Assembly (NCBI GenBank): GCA_000333855.2
Contig: CM007320.1
Span: 950,857 to 990,481, forward strand
Direction of reading: 5' to 3'
Source: Endotrypanum monterogeii
Taxonomy: Eukaryota > Euglenozoa > Kinetoplastea > Trypanosomatida > Trypanosomatidae
Length of the DNA stretch: 39,625 nt
The translations under genes were made by a program, and so were the position numbers. Shown piece after piece: positions 1-10,974 of the stretch. Below the pieces are notes generated by a model. The model ran no database searches. It saw only the letters and a program-made list of their open reading frames with translations, and was not told the origin of the DNA. Each line of letters opens with the position of its first letter. Position 1 is the stretch's first letter.

Positions 1-1
1 C

Positions 2-136
2 CACTACGGCCACCAGCAGCATCACCCCTCACCCGCTGGCGGCGTGCGCGGGGAGGGGAGGGGAGGGGAGGGGAGGGACAGGGACATAGAGAGCGACGGC
101 GCTGCTGCTGCTGCGCGCGCCAGTGCGCCACGCTGA
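2..136 (+). CDS. Possible C-terminal end of a preceding gene (partial)
   Basis: From base 2 one frame stays open to a TGA at 134-136 and would give about 44 residues beginning HYGHQQHHPSPAGG and ending AAAAARASAPR. The stretch is much more GC-rich than the DNA after it, and most codons end in G or C, as in the real genes here. The composition (His/Gln, then Gly/Arg/Glu) would suit a disordered tail. Against it, the middle is a pentanucleotide GGGGA repeat, an unlikely thing to keep in a coding frame, and no domain is visible. It could equally be GC-rich 3' UTR. Weak call. Confidence 0.3.
   Translation, partial: HYGHQQHHPSPAGGVRGEGRGGEGRDRDIESDGAAAAARASAPR
50..77 (+). repeat. (GGGGA)n pentanucleotide repeat, G-quadruplex prone
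   Basis: About five and a half tandem GGGGA units followed by further GGGA/GGGACA steps. Four or more runs of at least three guanines on one strand could fold as a G-quadruplex in DNA or RNA. It lies inside the possible partial coding end described at 2-136. Confidence 0.85.
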
Positions 137-1201
137 TGATCCTTCTATTCGCATCGCGACACGCTGAATCATACGACCTGAGTGACAAGCGAACTGAAAC
201 AACAATCGAGAAAGAACAACTGAGTGAGTGTGTGTGAGTGTGTGTGTGTGTATGCGCGTTTCTCAGAGTTATGTGAGACGTGTTTCTTCCTACAGGTTGA
301 GAGGGATTGGTGATAGAGGCTGTCAATTGTTTTTTTTTTTTTGCAGGGTTGGACGGTGGTGGCTGTTGCCGGTAAAGTAGTTGTAAGGGATCACTTCACA
401 TTCGGTTCGTATAGGCGAGGAAAAGAAAAACAGAGAAAAGTGAAATGGGAAAATCTCTACAGCGTATTTCCAAAAGGCATTCCACTGAGGCTGGTTACCG
501 GGGAAGGCGTTCAGGCCGAGTGGTAAACGCGTAAGCAAACACACAAATTGAAAAAAAAAATTTTCACTTTCAGGGGACGGGTTTCTTGCGCGGTCATTAT
601 TTCCTTGCGTTCTCTGTTCGTATACCTACAACCTGCTCCCTTTAAAAGAACGGCTGCGAAATGTCTTTTCACGCGGATTTCTTTCTACGCCGCGGTCACA
701 TTTTTTCAACCCTCTCGGTGGCTGTCGATGAGATATGACCATTAACGTTTTTTTTTTCTAAGCCTCTATGCTCCCTCGTTTATTCTTCTCCGGCACTAGC
801 CCTCCTGTAGCGCACTAGGCATACGCACAAACCTGCACTTATCTATGCTCTTACCCATTCTTCATGACACGACTGCCTCATCACTTTTTCCCTCCTCACC
901 TCATACATCTCACCGCTGAAAAAAAAAATATATATATATATATATGTATTATGTTTTTTCTGTGGCCATAACGCGAACGATAACGACTGCATGCACACAA
1001 AAATTGATACACCGACACACAACGCGTCAAGTGTAAACGCGACTACAACAAGCGCTCTTTTTTTTTTTTCAGAGACTCCAAGCAAAGACTTTCAACTCGC
1101 TACCCTCTTTCTTCTCTCAGCTTCCACTGTTGAAAATAGGTGCCACATTACGCTAAAAAAAAAAGCGAGCATTCTACCAACGCAAAGTCACCCTCGCAGA
1201 A
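137..1201. other. Intergenic region and 5' leader of TAT1
   Basis: No convincing gene. It holds a (TG)n tract near 224-252, several T-runs (for example about 330-343 and 749-758), a (TA)n tract at 929-945, and the pyrimidine/AG signals at 1057-1120 that would receive the spliced leader of TAT1. Open frames here are short and encode homopolymer-derived sequence. Confidence 0.7.
1057..1120 (+). promoter_or_regulatory. Trans-splice acceptor region for TAT1
   Basis: A pyrimidine run at 1057-1070 ends in AG at 1071-1072, and a second tract (CTCTTTCTTCTCTC) ends in AG at 1119-1120. No ATG occurs between either AG and 1202, so both give an mRNA whose first ATG is the TAT1 start. This is prediction from sequence; no transcript data. 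Confidence 0.6.
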
Positions 1202-2533
1202 ATGACGATTGATCAACAGAAGGCACCTGCTGCCCCGGGAGGTAAGGTGGGCAACCCTGCGGCGTCTCCTGCCGAAGGGGAGCAGCGCACGGGTGAAGGC
1301 GCCGGGTTCCGCCGGATTCTCTCGTCGAAGCACGCCCAGCGAACGTTGCAGCCTCTAAACAACCTCACAGATAACATGAAGCCCTCACGCTCGACCAAGT
1401 CGAACCTTCGTCTTTCCATCGGTGACCCAACCGTTGACGGCAACCTGAAAGTCCCGGAAATCGTTACGGAAGCGGTTGTGGATGTGGTGCGCTCTGGCCA
1501 ATTTAACGGCTATCCGCCGACAGTTGGCACCGACCACCTGCGCCAGGTGGTCGGAACGTACTGGCAGCGCTTCTGCCAAACCAAGGCTCGCCAGGACGCA
1601 GTGCAGTGGAAGAATGTGATCATAGCCTCGGGTGTCTCGCATTCCATTCTTCTCGCTCTCTCAGCCCTTTGCAATGAGGGGGATAACATCCTCATGTGCG
1701 CCCCATCATTCCCACATTACAAGAGCGTCTGTGATAGCTACAACATCGATTGCCGCTACTACAAGCTCGACCCCTCGAAGAATTGGGAGTGTGACCTCAA
1801 CTATGCGGCGAACCTGGTCGATGAACGCACCAAGGCCTTTGTCATCATTAACCCGTCCAACCCGTGCGGAAGTAATTTTTCCCGTGCGCACCTGAACGAA
1901 ATCGTCGAGTTCTGTGAGCACCGCCAACTCCCCCTCATCAGCGACGAAATATACGCCGAAATGGTGCTGCACAACGGCACCTTCACGTCAGTGGCCGACT
2001 TCGACACGAACGTGCCGCGCCTCGTGCTGGGTGGCACAGCCAAATACCAGGTGTGTCCCGGCTGGCGTGTGGGCTGGTCAATTCTCATTGACTCTCAGAA
2101 AGTGGCGGCGGACTGGGAAATGGGCATGGAGCGCCTCGCGCAGCTCATTTGTGGACCCAACTCTATATGTCAGGAGGCCATCGCGCAGACGCTGCTCAAG
2201 TGCCCAGCGGTGTGTACTGAGAACATTGTCGCCGAGCTGGAGGCTGGCGCAGTGGTATACAACCGCCTGCTTCAGCGCGACATCGGGATCTCCTTCGACC
2301 CCCCACGTGCGTCGATGTTTGTCATGCTAAAGGTCGACTTTGGGTTGTTCAAAGATATCGGCACGGATATGGAGTTCTACGAGAAACTCTTGGATGAGGA
2401 AAATGTTCAGGTGCTGCCGGGTGAAATCTTTGGCATGACAGGTTTTGTACGTGCCACAATATCGCGCCCGGTCGCTGTCCTCAACGAAGCAGTCGACCGC
2501 ATCATTGAGTTCTGCGAGCGCCACAAGAAGTAG
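1202..2533 (+). CDS. TAT: Tyrosine aminotransferase (TAT1)
   Basis: PLP-dependent class I aminotransferase, 443 aa. It transfers the amino group of tyrosine and related aromatic amino acids to a 2-oxo acid; in trypanosomatids TAT is cytosolic and also works in methionine recycling. Visible features: a low-complexity N-terminal extension of about 60 residues; the SIGDPTVDGN motif near residue 75; INPSNPCGSNFSR with the PLP-contacting Asn at 217; SDEIYAEM with the PLP-ring Asp at 248; GGTAKYQVCPGWRVGW with the Schiff-base Lys281 and phosphate-binding Arg289; and SRP with the carboxylate-binding Arg near 422. All catalytic residues are present, so it should be active. Motif wording follows Trypanosoma cruzi TAT closely, GGTAK-PGWR-GW especially. 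The start is the first ATG after the predicted splice sites. Downstream, after a 6.5-kb gap, lies a diverged paralogue. Confidence 0.93.
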   Translation: MTIDQQKAPAAPGGKVGNPAASPAEGEQRTGEGAGFRRILSSKHAQRTLQPLNNLTDNMKPSRSTKSNLRLSIGDPTVDGNLKVPEIVTEAVVDVVRSGQFNGYPPTVGTDHLRQVVGTYWQRFCQTKARQDAVQWKNVIIASGVSHSILLALSALCNEGDNILMCAPSFPHYKSVCDSYNIDCRYYKLDPSKNWECDLNYAANLVDERTKAFVIINPSNPCGSNFSRAHLNEIVEFCEHRQLPLISDEIYAEMVLHNGTFTSVADFDTNVPRLVLGGTAKYQVCPGWRVGWSILIDSQKVAADWEMGMERLAQLICGPNSICQEAIAQTLLKCPAVCTENIVAELEAGAVVYNRLLQRDIGISFDPPRASMFVMLKVDFGLFKDIGTDMEFYEKLLDEENVQVLPGEIFGMTGFVRATISRPVAVLNEAVDRIIEFCERHKK

Positions 2534-3215
2534 CAGCAACATGTGCATGAGTGTGTGCATGTGTGCGTATGAAAAGAGATGATGCGGATAAAATCACGTG
2601 TAGAAGCGCTCAGGCGAATTACATAGCACGCAAACAGACTCTGGAACAATTGTGCAACAGAGGGGCATGAGAGATGTCTATGATATCGCCCATGGAAAGA
2701 AAACGAGGCAGGAATTCGGAGGAAGGTGCACCAGCTGAAGCCTACGCGGTGTGGAACTCAGAACTGTCTGTGTGTGTGCGTCATGTTTGCCCTTCGAACC
2801 GAAAATAAAAAAAAATGTACAAAAATACCCAAACGACTGCTTAGCTAAAGGAAGAGGGAAAACAACAGAAATTTAAGAAAGGCTCTGATCAGTGATTTCG
2901 CTTGTGTTTGTGTGTACGCGTAGTGTCAAAAGGTGTGGTCTAAGAATATTTCATTGTGAAACGCCAGGAGTGGGGCAAACGATGATCCCCTCCGCTTTCC
3001 CTACAGAAATTTCTCTTTTAGTTTTTTAGTGCACCTTTGACTGATCTCACTCTTTATCAGTCTGGTTTTCTCTCCTTACACCGGCCTCACATCTCTTGCG
3101 TGGATGTGTTTTTACATCATTTTCTATGTGATTGCCACATTTTTTTTTTTTTTGACTGTTACGTCGTTCCCGTCACCAAACAAACGCCCTCCCAGGAATC
3201 GTTGGAACCTTTACA

Positions 3216-3236
3216 TTTTTTTTTTGGGGGGGGGGG
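3216..3236 (+). repeat. T10G11 homopolymer junction
   Basis: Ten T followed directly by eleven G. A second T10G10 junction is at 15179-15198, with no similarity in the flanks. Confidence 0.85.
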
Positions 3237-5159
3237 CCTCTCCTTCACCTTCCTATCACGCCTTTTTTTTTTTCAATGGCCCCCGCCATTTTCCCTTCTA
3301 CCCCTCGCTAGAGTGTGGTTTGTTTTTTGTTCTTCACTGCCGCCTTCCCATGCGGACTTCCTGACGTCACGATATCGCGTGATTGCCTCAATCCTTTCGC
3401 TTGTTTATTTGTTTCTTTTGTGTGCTCGTCGCTTGGAGTACATGCAGCTGTTTGTTCCTAAAGGATATACAAATTGCTCGGTAGAAGACGCACATAAGTA
3501 GACAGTCGACTCTCTCGCGAGCACAGGAGAAAACAAAACAATTGACGGCAAAACACGAGTGAAAGTAGCAAAACAGAAAAATGTACAAAACGCTATGGAG
3601 TAAGGAAGAATGGGAAGAGGACGACGGTACACTTCAACACAGCCTAATCTGCGTGTGTCCACACATTTCCATGTTTCTGGATATTTTTAAAAAATCGCAA
3701 CAATAATATGTGAAATCCGCGTCGCTCACACACTAATGTTTCGAGCATACTTGTCTTCCGAACAGATCCACGAATACACCCGGCACTGCGTTACTGGCGC
3801 TGCAGACGTGGACTCGTGTTGCTGTTGTTTTCGTATGTTCGCCTTCCTTAATTTCTTCCCGCGGGCACACACACACACACACGTTCACACTTCCTTCCTG
3901 TATCCCACTCTAACCTCCTGTAGTGTGGACCCTGTAAGGCGGAACACCCCCTCCCTCCCCCTACATTCTCTCGTGCAATCCTCATTCCCTTCCAGTTGCA
4001 CTTTTGTTTGTATTTTTAAGAATCCGTCTCTCTTTCTTATTTCGGTTGTATTTTTGTTCTCGTGTCGCCTCCCCCTCGCTGTGCGCGACACTTCACACGC
4101 GCGTACACCTTTCTACCCTCCTCCCCCCTTTTTCTTCCTCGCTTCTTCTTTTTTTTCCTTTTTTTTCTGTCCATCTCCCCTACCTATCAGCGGGTACGCA
4201 TCCGTGGCAGCCCGACTAGAGTGTTATAGTATGTAGTGCACTTCTTTTTTTCTATTTTCGTGATCTTTGTCAGTGTTTTTTTTCTCAGAATTTATTTTTT
4301 TTCATGGTCTCGTCCCCCACCGTTTTTTTTTTTGCTTGCATTCTTGTCCAAAGACTCACGTCCACACCTCCCCCTTCAAAAGCCCGTGCGAGCATGGAGG
4401 TGCGTCCCCCCTGCCCCCCCCTTCCTCCAATATCAACACGTACGCCGAGCATTGGGAGGAAGAACATACACAAGTCATCACTCTCCCTCCCCTCCCCCTC
4501 CCCGCGCTGAAGTACATTTTGTTGTATACGCCTGTCTTCAGACGAGGAGGGGGGAGGGGAGGAAGCGGTATATGGTTACAGCTAGGTTTAACATAGATGT
4601 ATTTAATTCGCTACCGCCCCCGTGCTTCTGCATCAGGGTGTAGGTATCTTTGTCGTATCTGCGTAGCTATAGAGTTGCAAGTGTAACGTTCGGTGTCGAT
4701 CACGAAGCCGGGACAGGGGGAGAAGAGATGTGAAGATGGAGGCGGCGATACAAGCAGAGAAAATATGATAAGCCTCTGAAGTAAAGGTTTTTTTTTAATT
4801 CGATCTGAGAAAAAATGCATGAGCAAGAAAAGAAAAAAGAAAAAAACAATAAAACATACCGCCGTGGTGTCGACGAGATCTGTTTGGTGCATGTACGTTT
4901 ATAGGAGTATGTAATATATATATATATATATATTATTTTTTATGTGTGTTTGTAACTTTATTGCTTATGATTTTTATCTCTTTTAATTTTTTTTTCTTTG
5001 CATAACCTTTCTCTGCTTCTCTCTTTTTAAAACGTCTATTTTTGTTTCTCATGTTGAAGTTGGGACCCCTTATTTAGTTGTTTTTTTTCGTTTGCACACC
5101 TGCATGTGTACGTGTGTGTGGGTGGGTGTGCGGGTGTATTGTCTAGACATAAAGCTTCA

Positions 5160-5400
5160 GAGCCACTCACAAATGAAACATCTGGCAACCGATGTAAGGC
5201 ATTCTGCTCGGAAGGATGACGTGCATCAGGAGTATATGTGTACATCTTTTGACCCTGGACTCTGTAAAGATTACTGGGCGGGCGGTGCTGTAGCACACGC
5301 TCGCCGTTGGTCAGCACCACGTCAGGAGCTTGGGCACCAGGTCAAGGCAGCGTGTCGCGTTGAAGGCGCCCGCACTCCTGCTGAAATGAAATAGTGGCAT
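5160..5400. other. GC-rich island, possible degenerate retroposon (SIDER-like) or decayed gene
   Basis: Within low-complexity DNA this segment has mixed, higher-GC sequence. On the minus strand two overlapping frames are open, with partly GC-ending codons (one contains DVVLTNGERVLQHRPPS), but a shift and stops break them. It contains CAGCACCACGTCA at 5312-5324, nearly identical to CAGCGCCACGTCA at 12634-12646 in another island, with further patchy similarity after it. Leishmania 3' UTRs commonly carry extinct SIDER retroposons of about 0.5 kb; that is one explanation, a pseudogene another. I cannot confirm either without a repeat library. Confidence 0.35.
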
Positions 5401-6814
5401 TATGGCAATAAGAAAAGGGGAAAAGACATTACAGGGGAGTCAAATCGCAAGACCCTCAAAGGAAACGTTATTAAGTGGGTAGAAAAAGGAAGAAAGGGGG
5501 AAAGGGTAGTTTTTTCTTTGTTATAGCGGATTCCTGCACTCCCCTATCTGCCTCGCCCCCCCCCTCCCCCCCCCCCGACACGCACACACACCACCACCAC
5601 AGCCCCAAACATCTCCCTCTTTCCCTACAGGCGCCGTTACCCCCGAGAGCCACCGTTTCCCATATCTCTTCTTAGGTTTTGTTTAATGATATATACATGC
5701 ATATATGTCTTCTCAGTATATATATACATATTTTTTTTTGTAGATTCATCTGAAGGCGATCTGTTCCTTACGGTCCTTTCAAGCATGCGGTAAAACTCGC
5801 CCGTGAGGGAGAGAGAGAGGACCCAATTCGTTAAACACCTGAGGTTCTTGTCGCTGTTGTTATATATGATGTTATATTTATATAATACATAAATGTACGA
5901 CGCATGTATAGAAAAGGCGAGGACGCCCACAAATTGGACAGTAAAGAAGGAAAAGCTCACCGGGACGAAGAGCTAAGAAAAAAAAAAAAATTGGGTATAA
6001 GTGAAGGGCATTTTTTTTCCTGTTGCTGAGCTTTTCCTCTCTTTTGCTGGCAGTTCGTATTTGTCGACTTGATTATTGTTTCGAGCATCATGGTTGTGTC
6101 CAGGCGTTCGGTTCTTCTATGCTGTTACCGATTATTACTTTTCTTGTTTTGATTACCTCTTTTTTATTATTATTTGTGCGCATGTATACCTATATATGTA
6201 TATGTATGGAATAGGCGCCCTAGCCAACCGTTTCCCTGCGGTTCTGTCCCTTGCTTTGCCTCGCTCTCACCTCTGCCTGCATCCCCAATTGGCGGAAGCG
6301 AAAAAAAAAAAAGGGTGTGGCAAGACGAGCCGAGACAAAGGCAGAAACTCTAAAATAAAACGTGCACACCAAACCGTAGCAGATATCATGCCCAAGTAAA
6401 CCCAACAGGGGGAAAGAGAAGAGACCGAACCCCCCCCCCTGTTCCTGCAAGGGTAGCTTTGGCTACAGGGAGGGCGGTGATCATGTCAAGAGTGAGACTT
6501 TTTAAAGCTTATTCCCCCCCCCCCTCCTCGTCGCCCTTGATTGATAACCACACTCGACAGAAAGAAAAAAATCCTTGAATATGATCGCTCTTCTGTAAGC
6601 GGTTTGTGTGTTTGTGCTATGCCCTCCCCTTCCCCCCTCTCCTTTTTCCTTGCAACTCGCGTGTAGTTGTGTTTATTCCTATAATGTACTCCTCGTCCCT
6701 CGCGGCAAGGGAAAAGGGGGAAGGAGGAAAAAAAAATACATGCATCGCATAAATCTGGATGTCTGAAGATACGGTAGAAAAAAGAAAAGAGGTCCATAAT
6801 ACACACATACATGT

Positions 6815-6862
6815 TTATATATATATATATGTGTATGTGTATGTGTATGTGTATGTGTGTCA
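6815..6862. repeat. (TA)n followed by (GTGTAT)n microsatellite
   Basis: A run of alternating TA to about 6831 passes directly into four GTGTAT units and a short GT tail. Confidence 0.85.
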
Positions 6863-7244
6863 ATAGCAACGCCTATACAGTAAATGCTCACGCATACAAC
6901 ACAGTTGACAAGCGCACAGCTGCCCACAGAGTAACAGAGGAAAGTAAGAAAAATGATTCCAGGCACAAAAGCAAGGTGTAGTGGTGGTGGTGGAGCCGGT
7001 GGTTACATGGTTGGATAGACGGGTGCCTGTACATCAAAATCATTGCTATGTGTGATCGTTATTTCTACTTCATTGTCGGTGCAAAATGATCCCCAGTGGA
7101 GATTGCGTTTTTAATCATGATTCCCCTTAAGAGTGTTGCCTCGACAATGAAAATAAACGAATGGTCTCCATCCTCCCCCCTTCGCACCTCTACCTCCCCA
7201 ACGCCAGCCAGTGAAGGAGGGCAACGCTACCCACAGTAAGCCCC

Positions 7245-7300
7245 CCCCACACACACATACACACACACACACACACATACATACACACATACACACACAG
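7245..7300. repeat. (CA)n / (CATA) microsatellite
   Basis: Alternating CA interrupted by CATA steps, preceded by a C-run at about 7240-7247. Confidence 0.85.
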
Positions 7301-8903
7301 GCTCCCTGTGTCTCATTCCGTAGTGACTTTTTCTCCACTACTATCACCCTTTCACGCAAGAAAAACTGCGTAAAAGAGGAATATTCCGATGGCGCTGCAA
7401 TCTTCATGCCCAAGGGAAACGCTCACTCCCATCCAGTTACGATACTCTGACCACCACCATCCGTTCGTGCATAAGTTGGTGATGCATGGCCACCCCCCCC
7501 CCTCCTCCCCCGTCTCCTCGGCCTCGAGGACTCGTAACAAGATAAAGAGGGGAAATGAAGTGATGTGCCCTGCAGCAGCCCTAAAGCAACCCGTCATCAG
7601 CAAAGGATAATCGACAGGTGTCACGATATCACTCGTTCACGGCCAGTTGAATGCAGGCAACACACCACTCCACGTCTCGCCTACCTGACACCTCTGCAAA
7701 TAAGCCGGGTCGAGACCTCTCGTGTATCAACGACAATGCGGTGAGACAGGAGACTGAGAGGACACGTGCCTGAGCACGCCCTCTACACCTGCCGATATAG
7801 TTTCCATGAAATCGGAGAGATTATATGCACAAACACACATGCGTAGCTCCTCCGAGGAGAATGAAAAGTGACAGGGATATCCGTTGTGAATACCCCACTT
7901 CGTCACGTGAGAATGGGGATGGAAGCGTATATCTTTGCTCGCTTTGGACGCGTATCCGCCGGGGGAGGGAGGGGGAGGGGGGGATCGCGGCGAGGTGACG
8001 TTTTTTTTTCCGCCCCCCACAGAGCCCCCCCCCCCCCGTTCACTCCCCACACACGACTGCATCGACCATATGAATCTCGGACAGCCTGCATGTGCTCCGC
8101 CATTGGCGTGAACAATAAACGGCAGAAGTGGATCAAAGCATCATCAGAACAATAAAAAGATGTGTGTGTGTGTGTGCGTGGGGGGGAGGGGAGGGCAGCC
8201 CGCAGCACTGGCAAGATAAAAATTCTCCCTTTCAGTATCTGCTGCCAGGCAAAAAACAAGTTTGGCGCCCTGTGTGTACGCTCATCCTTAGTGCACGACC
8301 CATTATCTATTGACAAGAAACATTTATATCGACTGACTTCAGCATCTGCTTGCTGTTTTTTTTTCTTTTTTCCAAGCGAACTCGCCTCTGTTTCTTCCTT
8401 CTCCCCTCAAGCGGATCGCATGAGGCCTCGTCTCACTACATTCGAGAACAGGACGAAATTCTCATGGAATGTATTTTTTCTGCTACACTGCGTGAGATTT
8501 CCATGCCTAACTAGAAAATAGAAAAAAAATATCATAGGTATCTTACGCAAAGGCAAAAGCGCTGTTAAATGTAGTTCTTAGAACATGTCGACTTAAGGAC
8601 TCGCAACAGACCGTGGTTGAACTCCCTCATCCTCGGGACACCATGTCAAGAATGCTTACGAGCACAGCGGACTGTGCATTCCCCGCCCCCCCCCCTTAGT
8701 GCGATGCTCTGCATTATTTTTTTCTCTTCATCTTCACGATCCCCTCCTCATACCCGACTCTCCACTTGCTGCAACCGGCGCCTAAATGTGTGACTCTCCT
8801 GCCCCGCTCCCTCCATCCCCTCCCCCCCTCCCAAAAAAAAAAAAAATAGCTGCAGCTCCTTTTTTCATTATTTACTTGCATCAATTTTGTGTTTCTATAT
8901 AAT

Positions 8904-8917
8904 CCTTTTTTTTGGAG
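8904..8917 (+). promoter_or_regulatory. Trans-splice acceptor candidate for TAT2
   Basis: A T-run beginning at about 8905 ends in GGAG, with AG at 8916-8917. No ATG lies between it and the TAT2 start at 9003. A later AG at 8935-8936 is an alternative. Immediately before the start is a second C/T tract (about 8978-8996) without a following AG. Confidence 0.45.
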
Positions 8918-9002
8918 ATATATACGTCATTTTGAGTTGTTACTCACAAACCCCTCCCAACCCTATTAACTCTATCGCCCCCCCCCCTCTTCCTCCTCGA
9001 CG

Positions 9003-10301
9003 ATGAAGCGCAGCTGGGACAACGTAAAGCCATCGGCACGCAGCCAAGTAGCACATCCCCTGCTAACCTTTGCTGCAATGCTCGCGCAGATCTCTGATGC
9101 CAACACAGAAAATCACCAAGCAAAAGGTAAGCACCTCCTGACCCTCGCAGTTGGTGACCCCGCGCTCGATGGCAACATTCCGCCCCCAGATACGCTCACG
9201 GAGGCGTTGAGCGTCATTGTCACGGAGGGCAAGTGCAATGGCTATGTCCCCTGCAACGGCACTGCAGATCTGCGCAAGGCCATCGCCCATTATTGGGTAC
9301 AGTGGTTCGCCCCCTCGCTGGCCGGTGGGGCTATTTCGGAGGAGGACGTGATCGTCTCCTGCGGCGCCTCGGAAGGTCTACTGATGACGATAGGCGCGGT
9401 TGCCAGTGCTGGGGACCGTATCCTCATTCCAGAGCCTTTTTTCTCGCACTACGAAGCGACGTGTGCCTACTTCAATATTGAGCCAGTTTATTACCCCTGC
9501 CTAGCCGGTCGTGACTGGGAGGTCGACCTCGACGCCCTGCGCAGGATTGTCGAGCAGGATCACGAACATAAGATTCGCGCCATGCTCATCAACAACCCGT
9601 CTAACCCGTGTGGTAGCAACTTTTCACGCGCCCACACAGAAGACCTTGTCAAGTTCGCCGAGGAGATGCACATCCCCATTTTGGCGGATGAGATCTACGC
9701 TGGGATCACGTACAGTATTGACGATCCGTCCGCCGATGTGCCCTTCACCTCTGTCGCGGATGTCGTCTCGAACGCTACGCGCTTTGTTATATCTGGCGCT
9801 TCCAAGCGCCTTAGCATCCCCGGTGAGCGACTCGGGTGGATCATCCGCGTAGACCCAACCGACGCCGGCTCGGAGGTCATGAAGGGCATCTTTAATCTCT
9901 CTTGTCGGAACCAAATGCCAATGACGCCGCTGCAGACGGCCATGGTGGAGTGCCTGCGCACCACTGATGCGTCTTATTTTAATCAAGCCAAGCAGGTTCT
10001 GTGCGAGAACGCCAAGTGTATGTTTGCAGCGCTCTGCAAAGCCCCTGGCCTTACACCAATGAAGCCACAGGGCGGTATGTTCATGTCTGTTCTCATCAAC
10101 AAGACTGATCTCGACGATAGTGTGTGCGATGGCACAAGCTTCGCGAAGAAATTGGCGGAGGAAGAAAACGTTCATGTGTTCCCGGGTGAACCCTTCCACA
10201 TGCCGTGCGCGCTCCGGTTGACGATGTCGCGCCCGCTCTCGATCACCAAGGAAGCTATGCAGCGCATCTGTTTTTTTTGTGAGCGCCACAGCCGCCACTA
10301 A
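9003..10301 (+). CDS. Divergent tyrosine aminotransferase-like protein (TAT2)
   Basis: Class I PLP aminotransferase, 432 aa, clearly homologous to TAT1 along its whole length but far from identical. Shared features: AVGDPALDGN; INNPSNPCGSNFSRAH with the PLP-contacting Asn198; ADEIYAGI with Asp229; SGASK with the Schiff-base Lys268; PGERLGW with phosphate-binding Arg276; and a final MSRP containing the carboxylate-binding Arg. All core catalytic residues are kept. Differences from TAT1 and from T. cruzi TAT include GGTAK changed to SGASK, and PGWR changed to PGER beside the active site. It lacks most of TAT1's N-terminal extension and has small insertions (around ADEIYAGITYSIDDPSADV). I infer an active aminotransferase with possibly altered substrate preference. 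Leishmania reference genomes have a single TAT in my memory, so a second divergent copy is notable. Start is the first ATG of the predicted mRNA. Confidence 0.88.
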   Translation: MKRSWDNVKPSARSQVAHPLLTFAAMLAQISDANTENHQAKGKHLLTLAVGDPALDGNIPPPDTLTEALSVIVTEGKCNGYVPCNGTADLRKAIAHYWVQWFAPSLAGGAISEEDVIVSCGASEGLLMTIGAVASAGDRILIPEPFFSHYEATCAYFNIEPVYYPCLAGRDWEVDLDALRRIVEQDHEHKIRAMLINNPSNPCGSNFSRAHTEDLVKFAEEMHIPILADEIYAGITYSIDDPSADVPFTSVADVVSNATRFVISGASKRLSIPGERLGWIIRVDPTDAGSEVMKGIFNLSCRNQMPMTPLQTAMVECLRTTDASYFNQAKQVLCENAKCMFAALCKAPGLTPMKPQGGMFMSVLINKTDLDDSVCDGTSFAKKLAEEENVHVFPGEPFHMPCALRLTMSRPLSITKEAMQRICFFCERHSRH

Positions 10302-10947
10302 TTTTTGACGAACAGGGGCATCACAAACGCTACGGGCGCTCACACACTATATTATGTTCACGCGAAGAATTCCAGAGGCTGTCAAGCAGGACTCTCGTCG
10401 ATGATATGCACGAATAACTTCGGAGAGTGCAGAGGTGTAGACGGATGATTTCCTGGGTGCTCATCGACGCGCGAATAACGTGTGTCTGTGTCCTTTCACG
10501 TGCATGGAAAGGAAACGACGCCAGTGGGTGTCATATCGCAAGGAATTGCATCATCTAAAAAGAGAAGGAGATGTGTTGTCCCTTTCGGCAAAGGGAAGAG
10601 ATTTCACTTCATGTGCTCATCCCTCCGGAACGTTTGCCCTCGTCCCCCAGCCCCCGGAGTCCCCCTCTCTGTTTATGCAGTGGCTGCCCTCTGGACGCGT
10701 GAAGCGGACTCCTCCGCCACCACCCGCCCCCTTTTCTTTATACAAAAAATCGTGTCTTTTCTGAGGACCTTTGGCCACGCTTCATCCACCTCCTACATTA
10801 ACATATATATAAGCGGTACCAACTCGAAAATGTAGCGACGGCTCATGATCACCATCGCTGCCCCCCCCCCCCTGTTGATTGTGTGTGTAGGTGTGTGTCT
10901 ACCTACTAGATACTGGGTGAAAGAAAAAAAAAACGTCTTGGAGGGAT

Positions 10948-10974
10948 GTGGCGGTGGCGGTGGCGGTGGCGGTG
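10948..10974 (+). repeat. (GGTGGC)n hexanucleotide repeat
   Basis: About four and a half tandem GTGGCG/GGTGGC units in the 3' flank of TAT2. Confidence 0.85.

Larger units (their letters stand above)
2534..9002. other. 6.5-kb non-coding stretch between TAT1 and TAT2
   Basis: I see no believable gene. The + strand from about 3,000 to 4,650 is strongly T/C rich, with many T-runs and C-runs, and its open frames translate to Ser/Phe/Pro/Leu-rich low-complexity strings. A T10G11 junction lies at 3216-3236. (TA)n occurs at 4914-4933 and 6815-6831, followed by (GTGTAT)n to 6862; (CA)n at 7245-7300; C-runs at 5556-5577, 6429-6440, 6512-6524 and 8026-8038; a G-rich tract at about 7960-7985. One higher-complexity island at 5160-5400 is listed separately. 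The gap is long for Leishmania-type genomes, where neighbouring genes are usually 1-3 kb apart. Confidence 0.7.

Noticed and set aside
3037..4643. Several + frames of 135-166 codons
   Set aside because: Phe/Ser/Pro/Leu-rich translations of T/C tracts; codon use unlike the real genes.
9624..10343. 239-codon minus-strand frame
   Set aside because: Antisense shadow of TAT2; the + strand frame carries all aminotransferase motifs.
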